Both the position numbers and the translations under genes were made by a program. Of a DNA stretch of 64,000 nucleotides, positions 59,901 through 64,000 are shown one piece after another (position 1 is the stretch's first letter; each line of letters starts with the position of its first letter). The notes beneath the pieces are model-generated. The model ran no database searches. It saw nothing but the letters and a program-made list of their open reading frames with translations, and was not told the origin of the DNA. Source of the DNA: Akebia trifoliata (Eukaryota; Streptophyta; Magnoliopsida; Ranunculales; Lardizabalaceae); the NCBI GenBank assembly GCA_017979445.1, contig CM030714.1:11205569-11269568 (forward strand). Direction: 5' to 3'.

Positions 59901-60473
59901 TCCCAACCAAGACTGGAACAAAACATTGAGCTCGAAACATTCAATGTTTCCAGAATGTTTCGGAATGTCTCAGAATGTTTCGGTCAAGATTGTCTTGGTT
60001 TTTCTAATGAACTTAGTGTCTCGAGATGAGATTTTATACATTGATCATGAGGTACTTCTGAAATAGAGATTGCATGATGAACTATGACATTTTCATAACA
60101 TACTTTTCAACATCATTACTTTTTGGATTATTGTTGGCCTATTTGATTTTGTTCTATATAACATTATACTAAACCTCATCCTGAATTGTTTCTTGGGGAA
60201 TAAGACTGTTTCTGCATTTTACCACAGGGAAGGCTTCCTTTTATGGAACCCAGGCAAAGAAAGGGAGACAAGGCCCAAGTATTGAAGAGATGTTGCTTAA
60301 GAGTTAAATGCTTTGTGGGTAAAGTGATTTCTTTAACTAAGTGGTGTCCTAGTTATTTCTTTATATTGTATGGAATTGCTAGCCATATTTGGTTCTTCTG
60401 TTATGTAATGAGCTTCAGAAACTCTGTTTTGGCTGCAGAGACTGATGCTGGTTTCAATCCTACACCTTCTAAG
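23626..60473 (+). CDS. GMI1: GMI1-like GHKL ATPase, 5' part, 16 exons with giant introns
   Basis: Exons: 23626-23964, 24065-24094, 25133-25219, 25390-25445, 33083-33166, 35023-35095, 36471-36526, 36633-36735, 38834-38902, 42262-42348, 56824-56874, 58728-58863, 59028-59092, 59163-59291, 60228-60318, 60439-60473. All introns are GT-AG, phases match, and the join gives 497 residues without a stop. The protein matches Arabidopsis GMI1 throughout (LWDLTPDT-like, [28 protein letters not shown]). It has the GHKL ATPase motifs: I at 145-154 ([10 protein letters not shown]), II at 183-188 (DTGPGM), III at 226-231 (FGMFGYG region). GMI1 is a DNA-damage-induced factor in somatic homologous recombination, related to SMCHD1. 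The coiled-coil and SMC-hinge-like C-terminal exons lie beyond the window. Introns 4 (7.6 kb), 9 (3.4 kb) and 10 (14.5 kb) hold retroelements. The coding parts look functional. Confidence 0.92.
24065..24094 (+). CDS. GMI1-like exon 2, 30-bp microexon
   Basis: It encodes ten residues ([10 protein letters not shown], 114-123) between a TTAG acceptor and a GTGAGA donor. Its phase fits exons 1 and 3. It lies in a variable linker, so it is supported by splice logic rather than strong conservation. Confidence 0.75.
24481..24840. repeat. 180-bp tandem duplication with long hairpin in intron 2
   Basis: The bases 24481-24660 recur at 24661-24840 with an offset of exactly 180 and few changes. Within copy 1, arms at 24540-24576 and 24609-24645 pair at 35 of 37 positions around a 32-base loop. 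Copy 2 has a shortened right arm. Nothing codes here. Confidence 0.85.
25133..25445 (+). CDS. GMI1-like exons 3-4 (ATPase motif I)
   Basis: Exon 3 (25133-25219) encodes [11 protein letters not shown] to SALADLI. Exon 4 (25390-25445) starts DNSLQALW. Together they form GHKL motif I, with Glu145, Asp153 and Asn154 as the expected catalytic and Mg-binding residues. The 170-bp intron between them splits the motif exactly at I|DN. Confidence 0.92.
26504..27270. mobile_element. MITE inside the 3' LTR of copia element 1
   Basis: About 766 bp separate the two halves of an otherwise intact LTR. The ends are inverted repeats: GTGTTTGGTAACACTTCTGAA on the left and, read in reverse complement, GTATGTTTGATAACACTTCTGAA-like on the right. 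TAA follows the right end, but the left junction is altered, so the duplication is not clean. Near the right end ATTTCAG is repeated in tandem. No coding region is visible. Confidence 0.7.
27309..27671 (-). pseudogene. Copia element 1 RNase H
   Basis: The 120-residue open stretch includes [32 protein letters not shown] and QLADVLTKG, the hallmark blocks of the copia RNase H domain. The upstream part in another frame (27682-28179) carries the link to RT. A broken reading frame separates them, so no intact polyprotein can be made. Confidence 0.85.
28190..28880 (-). pseudogene. Copia element 1 reverse transcriptase
   Basis: Minus-strand fragments in two frames carry [38 protein letters not shown] and YVDD (28244-28255). 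These are the copia RT signature motifs in order. A frameshift lies between NGDL and SLYGLKQ, and several Trp-position stops are present. Confidence 0.85.
28791..30003 (-). pseudogene. Copia element 1 integrase with an upstream deletion
   Basis: Fragments at 30003-29782, 29772-29491 and 29621-28791 cover the integrase core ([25 protein letters not shown]) and the GY(S)-type C-terminal block (KCIFLGYSS). The second acidic site reads QSNHGTEY where active copies have Asp. The text jumps from TNTLHV directly to RSSYPVS. Compared with element 2, roughly 110 residues, including the HHCC GAG-pre-integrase finger, are missing. Confidence 0.8.
30359..31193 (-). pseudogene. Copia element 1 gag
   Basis: The N-terminal part (31193-30804) contains [18 protein letters not shown] and other UBN2-type Gag features. 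After a frameshift, the rest (30658-30359) contains [12 protein letters not shown] and ends in a damaged zinc knuckle, [11 protein letters not shown], where the final spacing is one residue short. Element 2 has the intact form of the knuckle. Confidence 0.8.
31200..32012 (-). repeat. Copia element 1 leader with degenerate repeats
   Basis: Between the PBS and gag lies about 0.8 kb of non-coding leader. It is full of recurring short units such as AACAGCAGTCTGCTGTGTC and CGTAAGGCTT. The leaders of elements 2 and 3 have comparable repetition. Confidence 0.6.
32560..32872 (+). mobile_element. LINE 3' end fragment in intron 4
   Basis: A plus-strand frame at about 32582-32690 reads [19 protein letters not shown] and continues like the C-terminus of plant L1 ORF2. 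It is similar to the LINE piece at 63062-63286. It is followed by two AATAAA signals (about 32804 and 32835) and an A run at 32862-32869. It is strongly 5' truncated. Confidence 0.6.
33083..33166 (+). CDS. GMI1-like exon 5 (ATPase motif II)
   Basis: It encodes [20 protein letters not shown] to SSIVKW (residues 171-199, both ends split). DTGPGM is the DxGxG-type nucleotide-binding motif. It is separated from exon 4 by the 7.6-kb intron that holds copia element 1. Confidence 0.92.
33167..35022 (+). other. Intron 5 of the GMI1-like gene
   Basis: This is AT-rich, 1,856 bp. I see no defined element. A stretch near 33600-33800 shares a style, and some short blocks such as CAAATTACAAA and CCCATCTAA, with intron 8 near 37560-37620. 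This could be a dispersed repeat. Confidence 0.5.
35023..35095 (+). CDS. GMI1-like exon 6
   Basis: It encodes [20 protein letters not shown] and PYLT (residues 199-223), the lid-like segment of the ATPase that is highly conserved with GMI1. It has a TTCTAG acceptor and a GTAAAG donor. Confidence 0.92.
36065..36270. repeat. Hairpin repeat units in intron 6
   Basis: GGATGATCTCTTTACCATGG pairs with the following GAGATCATCC to form an 11-bp stem near 36110-36140, and a second half-unit follows near 36235-36260. The core matches the hairpins at 14110-14395, so these are copies of one dispersed family. Confidence 0.5.
36471..36735 (+). CDS. GMI1-like exons 7-8 (ATPase motif III)
   Basis: Exon 7 (36471-36526) encodes [18 protein letters not shown]. 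Exon 8 (36633-36735) continues [20 protein letters not shown] to KTWK. The FGMFGYG segment is the glycine-rich motif III of the GHKL fold. The Arg codon is split across the 106-bp intron. Together they cover residues 224-276. Confidence 0.92.
36905..37225. repeat. Degenerate tandem repeat in intron 8
   Basis: Three diverged copies start near 36905, 37026 and 37171 with TCAAAG followed by GGGCAT, and share ATCTCAAAT and CACCCAAAA blocks. The period is about 120-145 bp. No coding sense was found. Confidence 0.5.
37226..38833 (+). other. Rest of intron 8
   Basis: No defined element or gene is seen. The minus-strand open frames around 37421-37852 have no recognisable domain. Short tracts of TTTA lie near 38716-38732. 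Confidence 0.45.
38834..38902 (+). CDS. GMI1-like exon 9
   Basis: It encodes [20 protein letters not shown] and FTK (residues 277-299) in phase 0, between a TTGCAG acceptor and a GTATCA donor. It matches the TDGGMRDP-type segment of GMI1. Confidence 0.92.
40521..40733 (-). pseudogene. Gypsy integrase C-terminal remnant
   Basis: The open stretch reads [20 protein letters not shown] and then [20 protein letters not shown]. This matches the segment after the integrase core in plant gypsy elements, where a basic region is followed by a V-Y-L-x-K-x-R-F-P type motif. It directly precedes the 3' LTR region. Confidence 0.7.
40929..41500 (-). pseudogene. Gypsy aspartic protease-like remnant
   Basis: Minus-strand residues include [20 protein letters not shown] and later [20 protein letters not shown], the two ends of a retropepsin-like fold in plant gypsy Gag-Pol. 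The usual catalytic Asp position (D-G/S-G) reads NSG, so it is likely inactive. The open frame runs back into the 5' LTR. Confidence 0.75.
42262..42348 (+). CDS. GMI1-like exon 10
   Basis: It encodes [20 protein letters not shown] followed by KDIYFPYIQ (residues 300-328). It is bounded by a GGCAG acceptor and a GTTTTC donor in phase 0. The [11 protein letters not shown] block is strongly conserved in GMI1. Confidence 0.92.
43036..43490. mobile_element. MITE related to 18406-19063, reverse orientation, intron 10
   Basis: The left end reads GGGTGTGTGTGATTGCACATGG. The far part, in reverse complement, matches the start of the MITE at 18406 (CAATGG, GTGGAAAAT, GTTTGATT-like blocks in the same order). 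The middle is CTT/CCT/CCA triplet-rich, the complement of the purine core of its relative. The right boundary is approximate. Confidence 0.6.
43985..44174 (-). pseudogene. R2R3-MYB exon fragment in intron 10
   Basis: Minus-strand sequence encodes [20 protein letters not shown] followed by [10 protein letters not shown] and, later, GQWEKSL. This is the recognition helix of a MYB R3 repeat and its following linker. [19 protein letters not shown] is typical of the MYB30/60/94/96 group. The homology begins close to where R2R3-MYB genes have their second intron, so it looks like one captured or left-over exon 3. No R2 or remaining R3 sequence is found upstream, and the rest of the C-terminus is not recognisable. 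Confidence 0.7.
44573..44927. repeat. Three-copy tandem repeat, about 120 bp
   Basis: Copies start at 44573, 44689 and 44811. Each opens TTTGATTTGACAAAAA and contains ATGAAGGTG, ATGCTGATTTTT and TTAGA/TAGAGTTGG-like blocks, ending in ATCAATTTT. Divergence is moderate. The unit is non-coding. Confidence 0.85.
46585..47247 (+). pseudogene. Copia element 2 gag, first half
   Basis: It starts at the ATG at 46585 ([12 protein letters not shown]) and contains [12 protein letters not shown] followed by a stop where Trp is expected, then [26 protein letters not shown] appears near 47120-47155 in a shifted frame. It is interrupted at 47247 by the insertion of element 3. Confidence 0.8.
47436..48320 (-). 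pseudogene. Copia element 3 RT end and RNase H
   Basis: This 294-residue open stretch begins [20 protein letters not shown] and ends with the RNase H blocks [43 protein letters not shown] and QLVDILTK. It is intact in itself but lies in a different frame from the upstream RT, because one base is missing near 48545. YVDD is at 48380-48391. Confidence 0.9.
48668..50563 (-). pseudogene. Copia element 3 protease end, integrase and RT start
   Basis: The 631-residue open frame holds the GAG-pre-integrase finger ([24 protein letters not shown]), then the integrase core with all three acidic residues ([27 protein letters not shown]), the GYSS-type C-terminal block and the RT start ([18 protein letters not shown]). 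The protease motif just upstream reads [10 protein letters not shown] in place of DSGA, and a stop precedes it at about 50590. The frame ends at a stop where Trp is usual, before the [13 protein letters not shown] block. Confidence 0.9.
50591..51727 (-). pseudogene. Copia element 3 gag
   Basis: It starts at ATG 51727 ([13 protein letters not shown]) and reads [34 protein letters not shown], a glycine-arginine stretch ([16 protein letters not shown]) and the zinc knuckle [14 protein letters not shown] at about 50908-50867. Three in-frame stops (about 51514, 51370 and 51060) interrupt it, all consistent with single C-to-T changes on one strand. Confidence 0.88.
51728..52725 (-). repeat. Copia element 3 leader with degenerate tandem units
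   Basis: Between PBS and gag, units of roughly 30-60 bp recur about a dozen times. On the plus strand they read like GCTGTCGTAGAACCAAAACG followed by AAGGTGCTAGG. No open frame spans them. Confidence 0.75.
52925..53640 (+). pseudogene. Copia element 2 gag end and protease region
   Basis: After the inner element the gag resumes with [20 protein letters not shown] and an intact zinc knuckle, [14 protein letters not shown] (about 53018-53060). It is followed by the protease region around [12 protein letters not shown], then [16 protein letters not shown] and TNTLHVPQL. Stops lie before IIDSG and at VF*DRG. Confidence 0.8.
53641..54960 (+). pseudogene. Copia element 2 GAG-pre-integrase and integrase
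   Basis: [15 protein letters not shown], then CETCQLAKH, give the HHCC finger. [10 protein letters not shown], then a [12 protein letters not shown] block and TPQ-stop-N, give the integrase core in shifted frames. The Ser/Pro-rich linker and [14 protein letters not shown] lead to RT. Multiple stops and shifts are present. This segment shows what element 1 has lost. Confidence 0.8.
54961..56391 (+). pseudogene. Copia element 2 RT and RNase H
   Basis: RT blocks: [44 protein letters not shown] (about 55425-55460) and [10 protein letters not shown]. RNase H blocks: [32 protein letters not shown] and [13 protein letters not shown] deletion removes bases around QLDVKNAF near 55190. The final stop is just before the polypurine tract. 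Confidence 0.85.
56824..56874 (+). CDS. GMI1-like exon 11
   Basis: It encodes [17 protein letters not shown] (residues 329-345), with acceptor TTTTGCAG and donor GTTTGA. It matches the CDELSKTGRT-type segment of GMI1, so the 14.5-kb intron 10 is correctly bridged. Confidence 0.93.
57406..57961. mobile_element. hAT-type MITE in intron 11
   Basis: It begins CAGTGTTGTTAAAT and ends with the complement of CAGTGTTGTCAAAT. The flanking 8-mers are ATATTTTC and ATATTATG (6 of 8 equal), as expected for an aged hAT duplication. Near the right end CATATGCGAT-like units are repeated. Low-complexity open frames inside are not genes. Confidence 0.75.
58728..59092 (+). CDS. GMI1-like exons 12-13
   Basis: Exon 12 (58728-58863) encodes [20 protein letters not shown] through [12 protein letters not shown]. 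Exon 13 (59028-59092) encodes [20 protein letters not shown] and E. One Gly codon is split across the 164-bp intron. Residues 346-412. QEANARLK and VYFPIV are conserved with GMI1. Confidence 0.92.
59163..59291 (+). CDS. GMI1-like exon 14
   Basis: It encodes [20 protein letters not shown] through [14 protein letters not shown] (residues 413-455) and follows a 70-bp intron. Donor GTGAGT. The RRLGRLLP motif is diagnostic of GMI1/SMCHD1-type transducer regions as I know them. Confidence 0.93.
59866..60000. repeat. Dispersed repeat with GAATGTTTCGG units, intron 14
   Basis: It carries several AGAATGTTTCGG/AATGTCTCAG units and an inverted ACATTGA/TCAATGT stretch. A related block lies at 60640-60800 in intron 16. 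Confidence 0.5.
60228..60473 (+). CDS. GMI1-like exons 15-16
   Basis: Exon 15 (60228-60318) encodes [20 protein letters not shown] through RVKCFV. Exon 16 (60439-60473) encodes [12 protein letters not shown], with a split Glu codon. The donor GTAAGT at 60474 is strong. Residues 456-497. The next exon was not found in the remaining 3.5 kb. Confidence 0.9.
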
Positions 60474-61736
60474 GTAAGTCCCATTTTTGTTATTCTCATG
60501 CTGGAACAGTTTCCCCTCATCATTAGTAGCATTTTTTCCAGAGTATACTCCGACGCTTTATTATCTTTAAGTGCTAGATTTCCCAGGCAGTACTCTGCCA
60601 AAATTTCTCTGAATTTTATCTAGTTGTCTTTGTTGAGTGAATGCATGTTTCAAAGTTTTGTTCATGTCAGAATGTTTCGGCGGAACACTTTGGTTTTGGC
60701 CGAGACTGGAACGAAAAATTGATCCTGAAAATTGAATTTTTAAGATTGTCTTGGAATGTTTCGGTCGAGACCATCTTGATTTTTCTGAACCGAAACATTG
60801 CCTCAAGAAATTTATTAATCCTTACTGCAATGTGCATTTTTATTTGGATGTTTTTTCTCCTTATGATGTTGCTATTTGCTATCATTTGTTTATGCAAGTA
60901 ATTACTTTCATTGACAAGTTACACAAGTTAACATATTTCCTTTGCATATATTTTCAGCTCTATTCTATTTTTATCTTTGGTTACTTGGAGTATAAACATT
61001 TTACAATGGTTGGAAATTGAGATAGATTGGGTATATTCCCGTTCTTTCTCTTTACGCCAATCTCTCATGAGGAAGAGAGGACTTGAATATTGGCTAGAAC
61101 AATAGTGGGAAGAGGGCACGCAGGTGAGGTAGAGAGGGGCAAATGTGAGTTTTGATGTTTGGTATTAACGATCAGTAGGAAGAGCAAGGATTGGGGTTGT
61201 AAATAATGAAAGAGTGAATATGACGGGAGGGAGGTGAAAAAGTTAGTTGAGAAGATTGGGTGGATCGGTGGGTGGGTGGGGGGCATTCATGAGATGATAT
61301 GAATTAAAAGAAAGCCCATAGAAGTGGTAATATTTCAATTAATGTGGAAACTGTTGTTGAATTGACGGAAATATTAAGAATTTTTTTATTGAAACGGGTG
61401 GAAAAAATAAAAATAAACACTAAAACTCCTTTATAAGTTAGAAATGCAATAAACAACTAAATGAAGATCAACAATGTTCCACTATACATACATGCAACTA
61501 TTTGAGAGTCTAAGTGAAAAGTAGTCTTGTTTTATATGAAAATGAGAATAGTAATGTTGTATTAACTACATACACCTTTATATATAAAATATTTGCTTAA
61601 TGAACAACTATTAATTACTATATTTACGTGTTATTATATATATTTTAATCATAAATATGTATGAATAAATTAATAATAAATATAACTAATTACAATATGG
61701 ATGATCATATGTGCATGCTTGTATGAACATACTAAT
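60474..61736 (+). other. Start of intron 16 (incomplete)
   Basis: It contains the dispersed GAATGTTTCGG-type block at about 60640-60800 and an AG-rich tract near 61060-61270. No exon or intact element was recognised. Confidence 0.5.
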
Positions 61737-62431
61737 TGTTGATGCCTTGTGTTTATTATGTACACGGAAGATAAGGTCTTTGCGTACGTCACATGCCAAG
61801 TGGTACTGAGGGTAGTCCCACCACCATCTAAATCACGTTTCATGGCTGTTCTGTGTTGGTGTTATGTCGGGTTCTAATTGTCTCCGTATGGTCTCCGAAG
61901 AGCCATTCACTATTCTTGAAGTTATTACAATATTGCATTTCATGAGAAAGGGAGTAAACCCCCTTGTGAGAGAGAAGCAAAGCTAAAGATAGAACAAATG
62001 AAGCCTGATGAGAGAGGCAAGTGAAGGAGCCAGGTGAGAGAGAAGTGGTGAGATCCTCCAAGCCCCTTTCTTCATTGTTACCTTCCTTTATTTATAATCC
62101 GCTCTCTTGCCCTGAAGAGGGAGTTAGCTATTGCCATTTGTCCTTCCCCATTTCGTATCCATGTTCCCAAACACTCCATTGCAAATCTTCTACTACAAAC
62201 ATCATTCCACGTGGCATGCTTGTCAGGACCTTGTCGGAACGGCTATGGTTGACATTTTGTAGAGGGAACTAGGTAGTAAGGCCTTTGGCGCTTCTTGAGC
62301 ATGACTCATTATGTTGGTGCCGAGTGGAGGCTTCGACGCTTATGCCATCTTGTCCATCCTTCATTCGTCATGTCTCTAACATGGCTGTCAACTCATTGCC
62401 TAGTTATTAGGCTCATAACCCATCATCTACA
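61737..62431 (+). mobile_element. Solo LTR, 695 bp, in intron 16
   Basis: It begins TGTTGATGCC and ends CATCTACA, with perfect CTAAT duplications at 61732-61736 and 62432-62436. A TATA-like TTTATTTATAATCC lies near 62086-62100. No coding sequence is present. Orientation is assumed from the TATA position. The family is not recognised. Confidence 0.75.
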
Positions 62432-62826
62432 CTAATCAACTTAGAATACATTAAAATGAGATGATAGAGATATCTAACTAATATATGATAGTTGATTTTT
62501 ATTTTTATTTTTTAATAGTGATTATTGTTATCATGTGCAATTTACATGTACTTTTCTAGAAGAAATTTATGGGTTTTATTATTTTTATAAGTTATATTAA
62601 TATTTTTTCAATAAAGAATATTTTGATCAAAGTTTACTATTGATCGGAATATTTCTTGTGGTGTGAGGTTTCAAAACCCTTGTTGGAAGTACTTACAAAT
62701 TCATTGGTGGCTAGGCTTTTAAGTTTTCTCTATGATCGTATAGCTCAGGATTATGGGGCATCTTTTATGTATTGATCCCTTCTCCTAGTGGGCCTCAGCG
62801 TCCTTGACCTTTAGGGAGGGCATTTT

Positions 62827-62872
62827 TTTTATTTTTATTTTTATTTATTTATTTATTTTTTTTGAGAAGTAA
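62827..62872 (-). mobile_element. Tail-only retroposed insertion
   Basis: AGGGAGGGCATTTT occurs at 62813-62826 and again at 62873-62886. On the minus strand the 46 bases between are TTACTTCTC followed by an A-rich tail of AAAT units. This is what an extremely 5'-truncated LINE or SINE copy with a 14-bp target duplication looks like. Confidence 0.55.
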
Positions 62873-63061
62873 AGGGAGGGCATTTTGTTGTATCTCATTT
62901 GGTTTTGGATTGTAATTTACACTTAGCAAAGAAATTGTTTTGCTCAAATGGTCACTTCATGATATGAGGGAATTGGGGAATAAACAAACAAGGAAAAAAA
63001 AACAAACTGAACAAGGCAGCAAAAACAAAAGCTCCTAAAATCAATGATCACACAAAGAGCT

Positions 63062-63290
63062 CTAGTTCACTAAAAGATCTTCGAAAAATACTCCTTTGAA
63101 CTCTTCAAATCTTTTTCTTCGAAAAATCAATAGACCCAGAATGGACAAGATAGTCTCGTGCAAAGAGTGCTCATTTCCTTTAAATATGTTGTTGTTCCAC
63201 TCCAACCAGATGTCCCAACAAATGACAAAAGGGGTTAGAGACCATAAGATGCGTTTTTTTGAAGGGTTCTTTTTAGATACCAACAATGAA
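63062..63290 (-). pseudogene. LINE ORF2 C-terminal fragment
   Basis: The minus-strand frame reads LWSLTPFVICWDIWLEWNNN, then IFKGNEHSL, then FRRKRFEEFKG. This resembles the zf-RVT-type C-terminus of plant L1 ORF2 (W..W..RN..IF pattern) and also the fragment at 32560-32872. The frame is short and truncated. Confidence 0.65.
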
Positions 63291-63448
63291 AGAGATTAAG
63301 GAGCGAAGAAGGGAAGCACCAGGAGTCTTCAAACAAGGAAAGAAAATCTGGCCACCTCGACTACTTTTAATACAAATTGCTTTTAACGATAAAAAAGGGA
63401 GAAACCATTGATGTTCCTTTGTTGGAGGAAACTAATGAAAGGAGAACT

Positions 63449-64000
63449 AAGAAACAAAGTGTGGTTGCGATTATTTTGGTTCAAATAGTTGTGTTGCATG
63501 ATGACTTAGATTGGTTTCACTTTGAAGAACCTATAACTCTATATTGTGGTAATTAGGCAGCAATTCATATTTCAAGTAACCCTGTGTTTATTTAGAGAAC
63601 CAAGCAACTAAAAGTTGACTTTGATAAATCTGGGGGTCCAACTCAAAACCAATTGGCAATGAGTGGAGATGCCCAAGAGCTTATAATGAAGAGACAAGGC
63701 AATCGGTGTCCGATGTGGGACTAAACTCAACACGCCCCCGCACGTGGAGATATGAACTGGGTGACGTGGAGGAAAGAATGGGCCGCTCTAATACCATGAT
63801 AAATCTGGGGGTCCAACTCAAAACCAATTGGCTATGAGTGGAGAAGCCTAGGAGCTTATAAGGAAGACACAAGGCAATTTGTGTCTGATGTGGGACTAAA
63901 CTCAATAGACTTGCCACACATTAGGGAGAAAATTATAGATAAAGAGTCCATGCATGACATTGGGAAATCAACTAGCGGACATCTTCACAAAAGCTCCCAA
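63449..64000 (+). pseudogene. Copia RNase H fragment split by a TRIM
   Basis: From 63449, KKQSVVA is followed by LYCGN, a stop, AAIHISSNPVF, another stop, and RTKQLKVD up to 63621. It continues after the TRIM from 63913 with HIREKII. These are the RNase H end blocks of a copia polyprotein, in decayed form. It runs off the right edge. It is not part of elements 1-3. Confidence 0.75.
63622..63907 (-). mobile_element. Complete TRIM element, 286 bp
   Basis: The two LTRs of 111 bp are at 63622-63732 and 63797-63907. On the minus strand each runs from TGTTGAGTTTAG (TATTGAG in one copy) to ATTTATCA. A PBS-like TGGTATTAGAGC (63785-63796) abuts the 5' LTR, and GCGGGGGCG abuts the 3' LTR as a polypurine tract. 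GACTT is duplicated at 63617-63621 and 63908-63912. The 64-bp interior codes for nothing, so it must have been moved by proteins from another element. Confidence 0.88.

Noticed and set aside
63785..63796. Apparent tRNA-like sequence (and similar ones at 32013, 45802, 52726)
   Set aside because: These are 12-13-bp primer-binding sites next to LTRs, not tRNA genes.

Overview
This is nuclear DNA from a flowering plant, most likely a eudicot. The evidence is a JAM-type bHLH transcription factor, a GMI1-type GHKL ATPase gene with GT-AG introns, an R2R3-MYB fragment, and Ty1/copia, Ty3/gypsy, hAT, LINE, SINE, TRIM and MITE sequences of plant type. The species cannot be fixed from the sequence. Only two real protein-coding host genes are visible. 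Most of the 64 kb is transposable-element DNA, and I saw no tRNA, rRNA or CRISPR.

Layout. At 1-685 lies the end of a long LTR that runs off the left edge. A SINE (784-1041) and two MITEs (3521-3872, about 4064-4438) follow. The bHLH13/JAM2-like gene is a single intact open frame at 6763-8511, with CACGTG G-boxes upstream at 4749-4842 and 5958. From about 10.2 to 22.8 kb is a gene-free block. It holds a dead hAT transposase split by a solo LTR (11233-13162), foldback repeats, two further probable solo LTRs of the same roughly 2-kb family (16641-19341 plus, 19471-21434 minus; the first carries a MITE), and a long-TIR element (21852-22793).

From 23626 to beyond the right edge runs the 5' part of one gene, a homologue of Arabidopsis GMI1 (related to SMCHD1 and MORC ATPases). 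I can place 16 coding exons with matching splice phases, giving 497 residues. They occupy 1,491 nt spread over 36.8 kb. Introns 4, 9 and 10 are swollen by retroelements. Intron 4 holds a minus-strand copia (26420-32143). Intron 9 holds a deleted gypsy element (39845-42019). Intron 10 (14.5 kb) holds a plus-strand copia (45663-56537), itself split by a younger minus-strand copia (47248-52919), plus a MYB exon fragment. The last, incomplete intron carries a solo LTR (61737-62431), LINE pieces, and a 286-bp TRIM sitting inside a decayed copia RNase H fragment (63449-64000). The hinge-side exons of the gene lie outside the window.

Functionally, the bHLH gene is expected to act in jasmonate responses as a JAM-type repressor. 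The GMI1 homologue is expected to act in DNA repair and chromatin. Nothing in the sequence links the two. I did not find a discrete new biological system. The most unusual features are the retroelement-packed GMI1 gene, the nested insertions datable from their target duplications and LTR differences, and a long-LTR family that carries a primer-binding-site-like motif inside the LTR.
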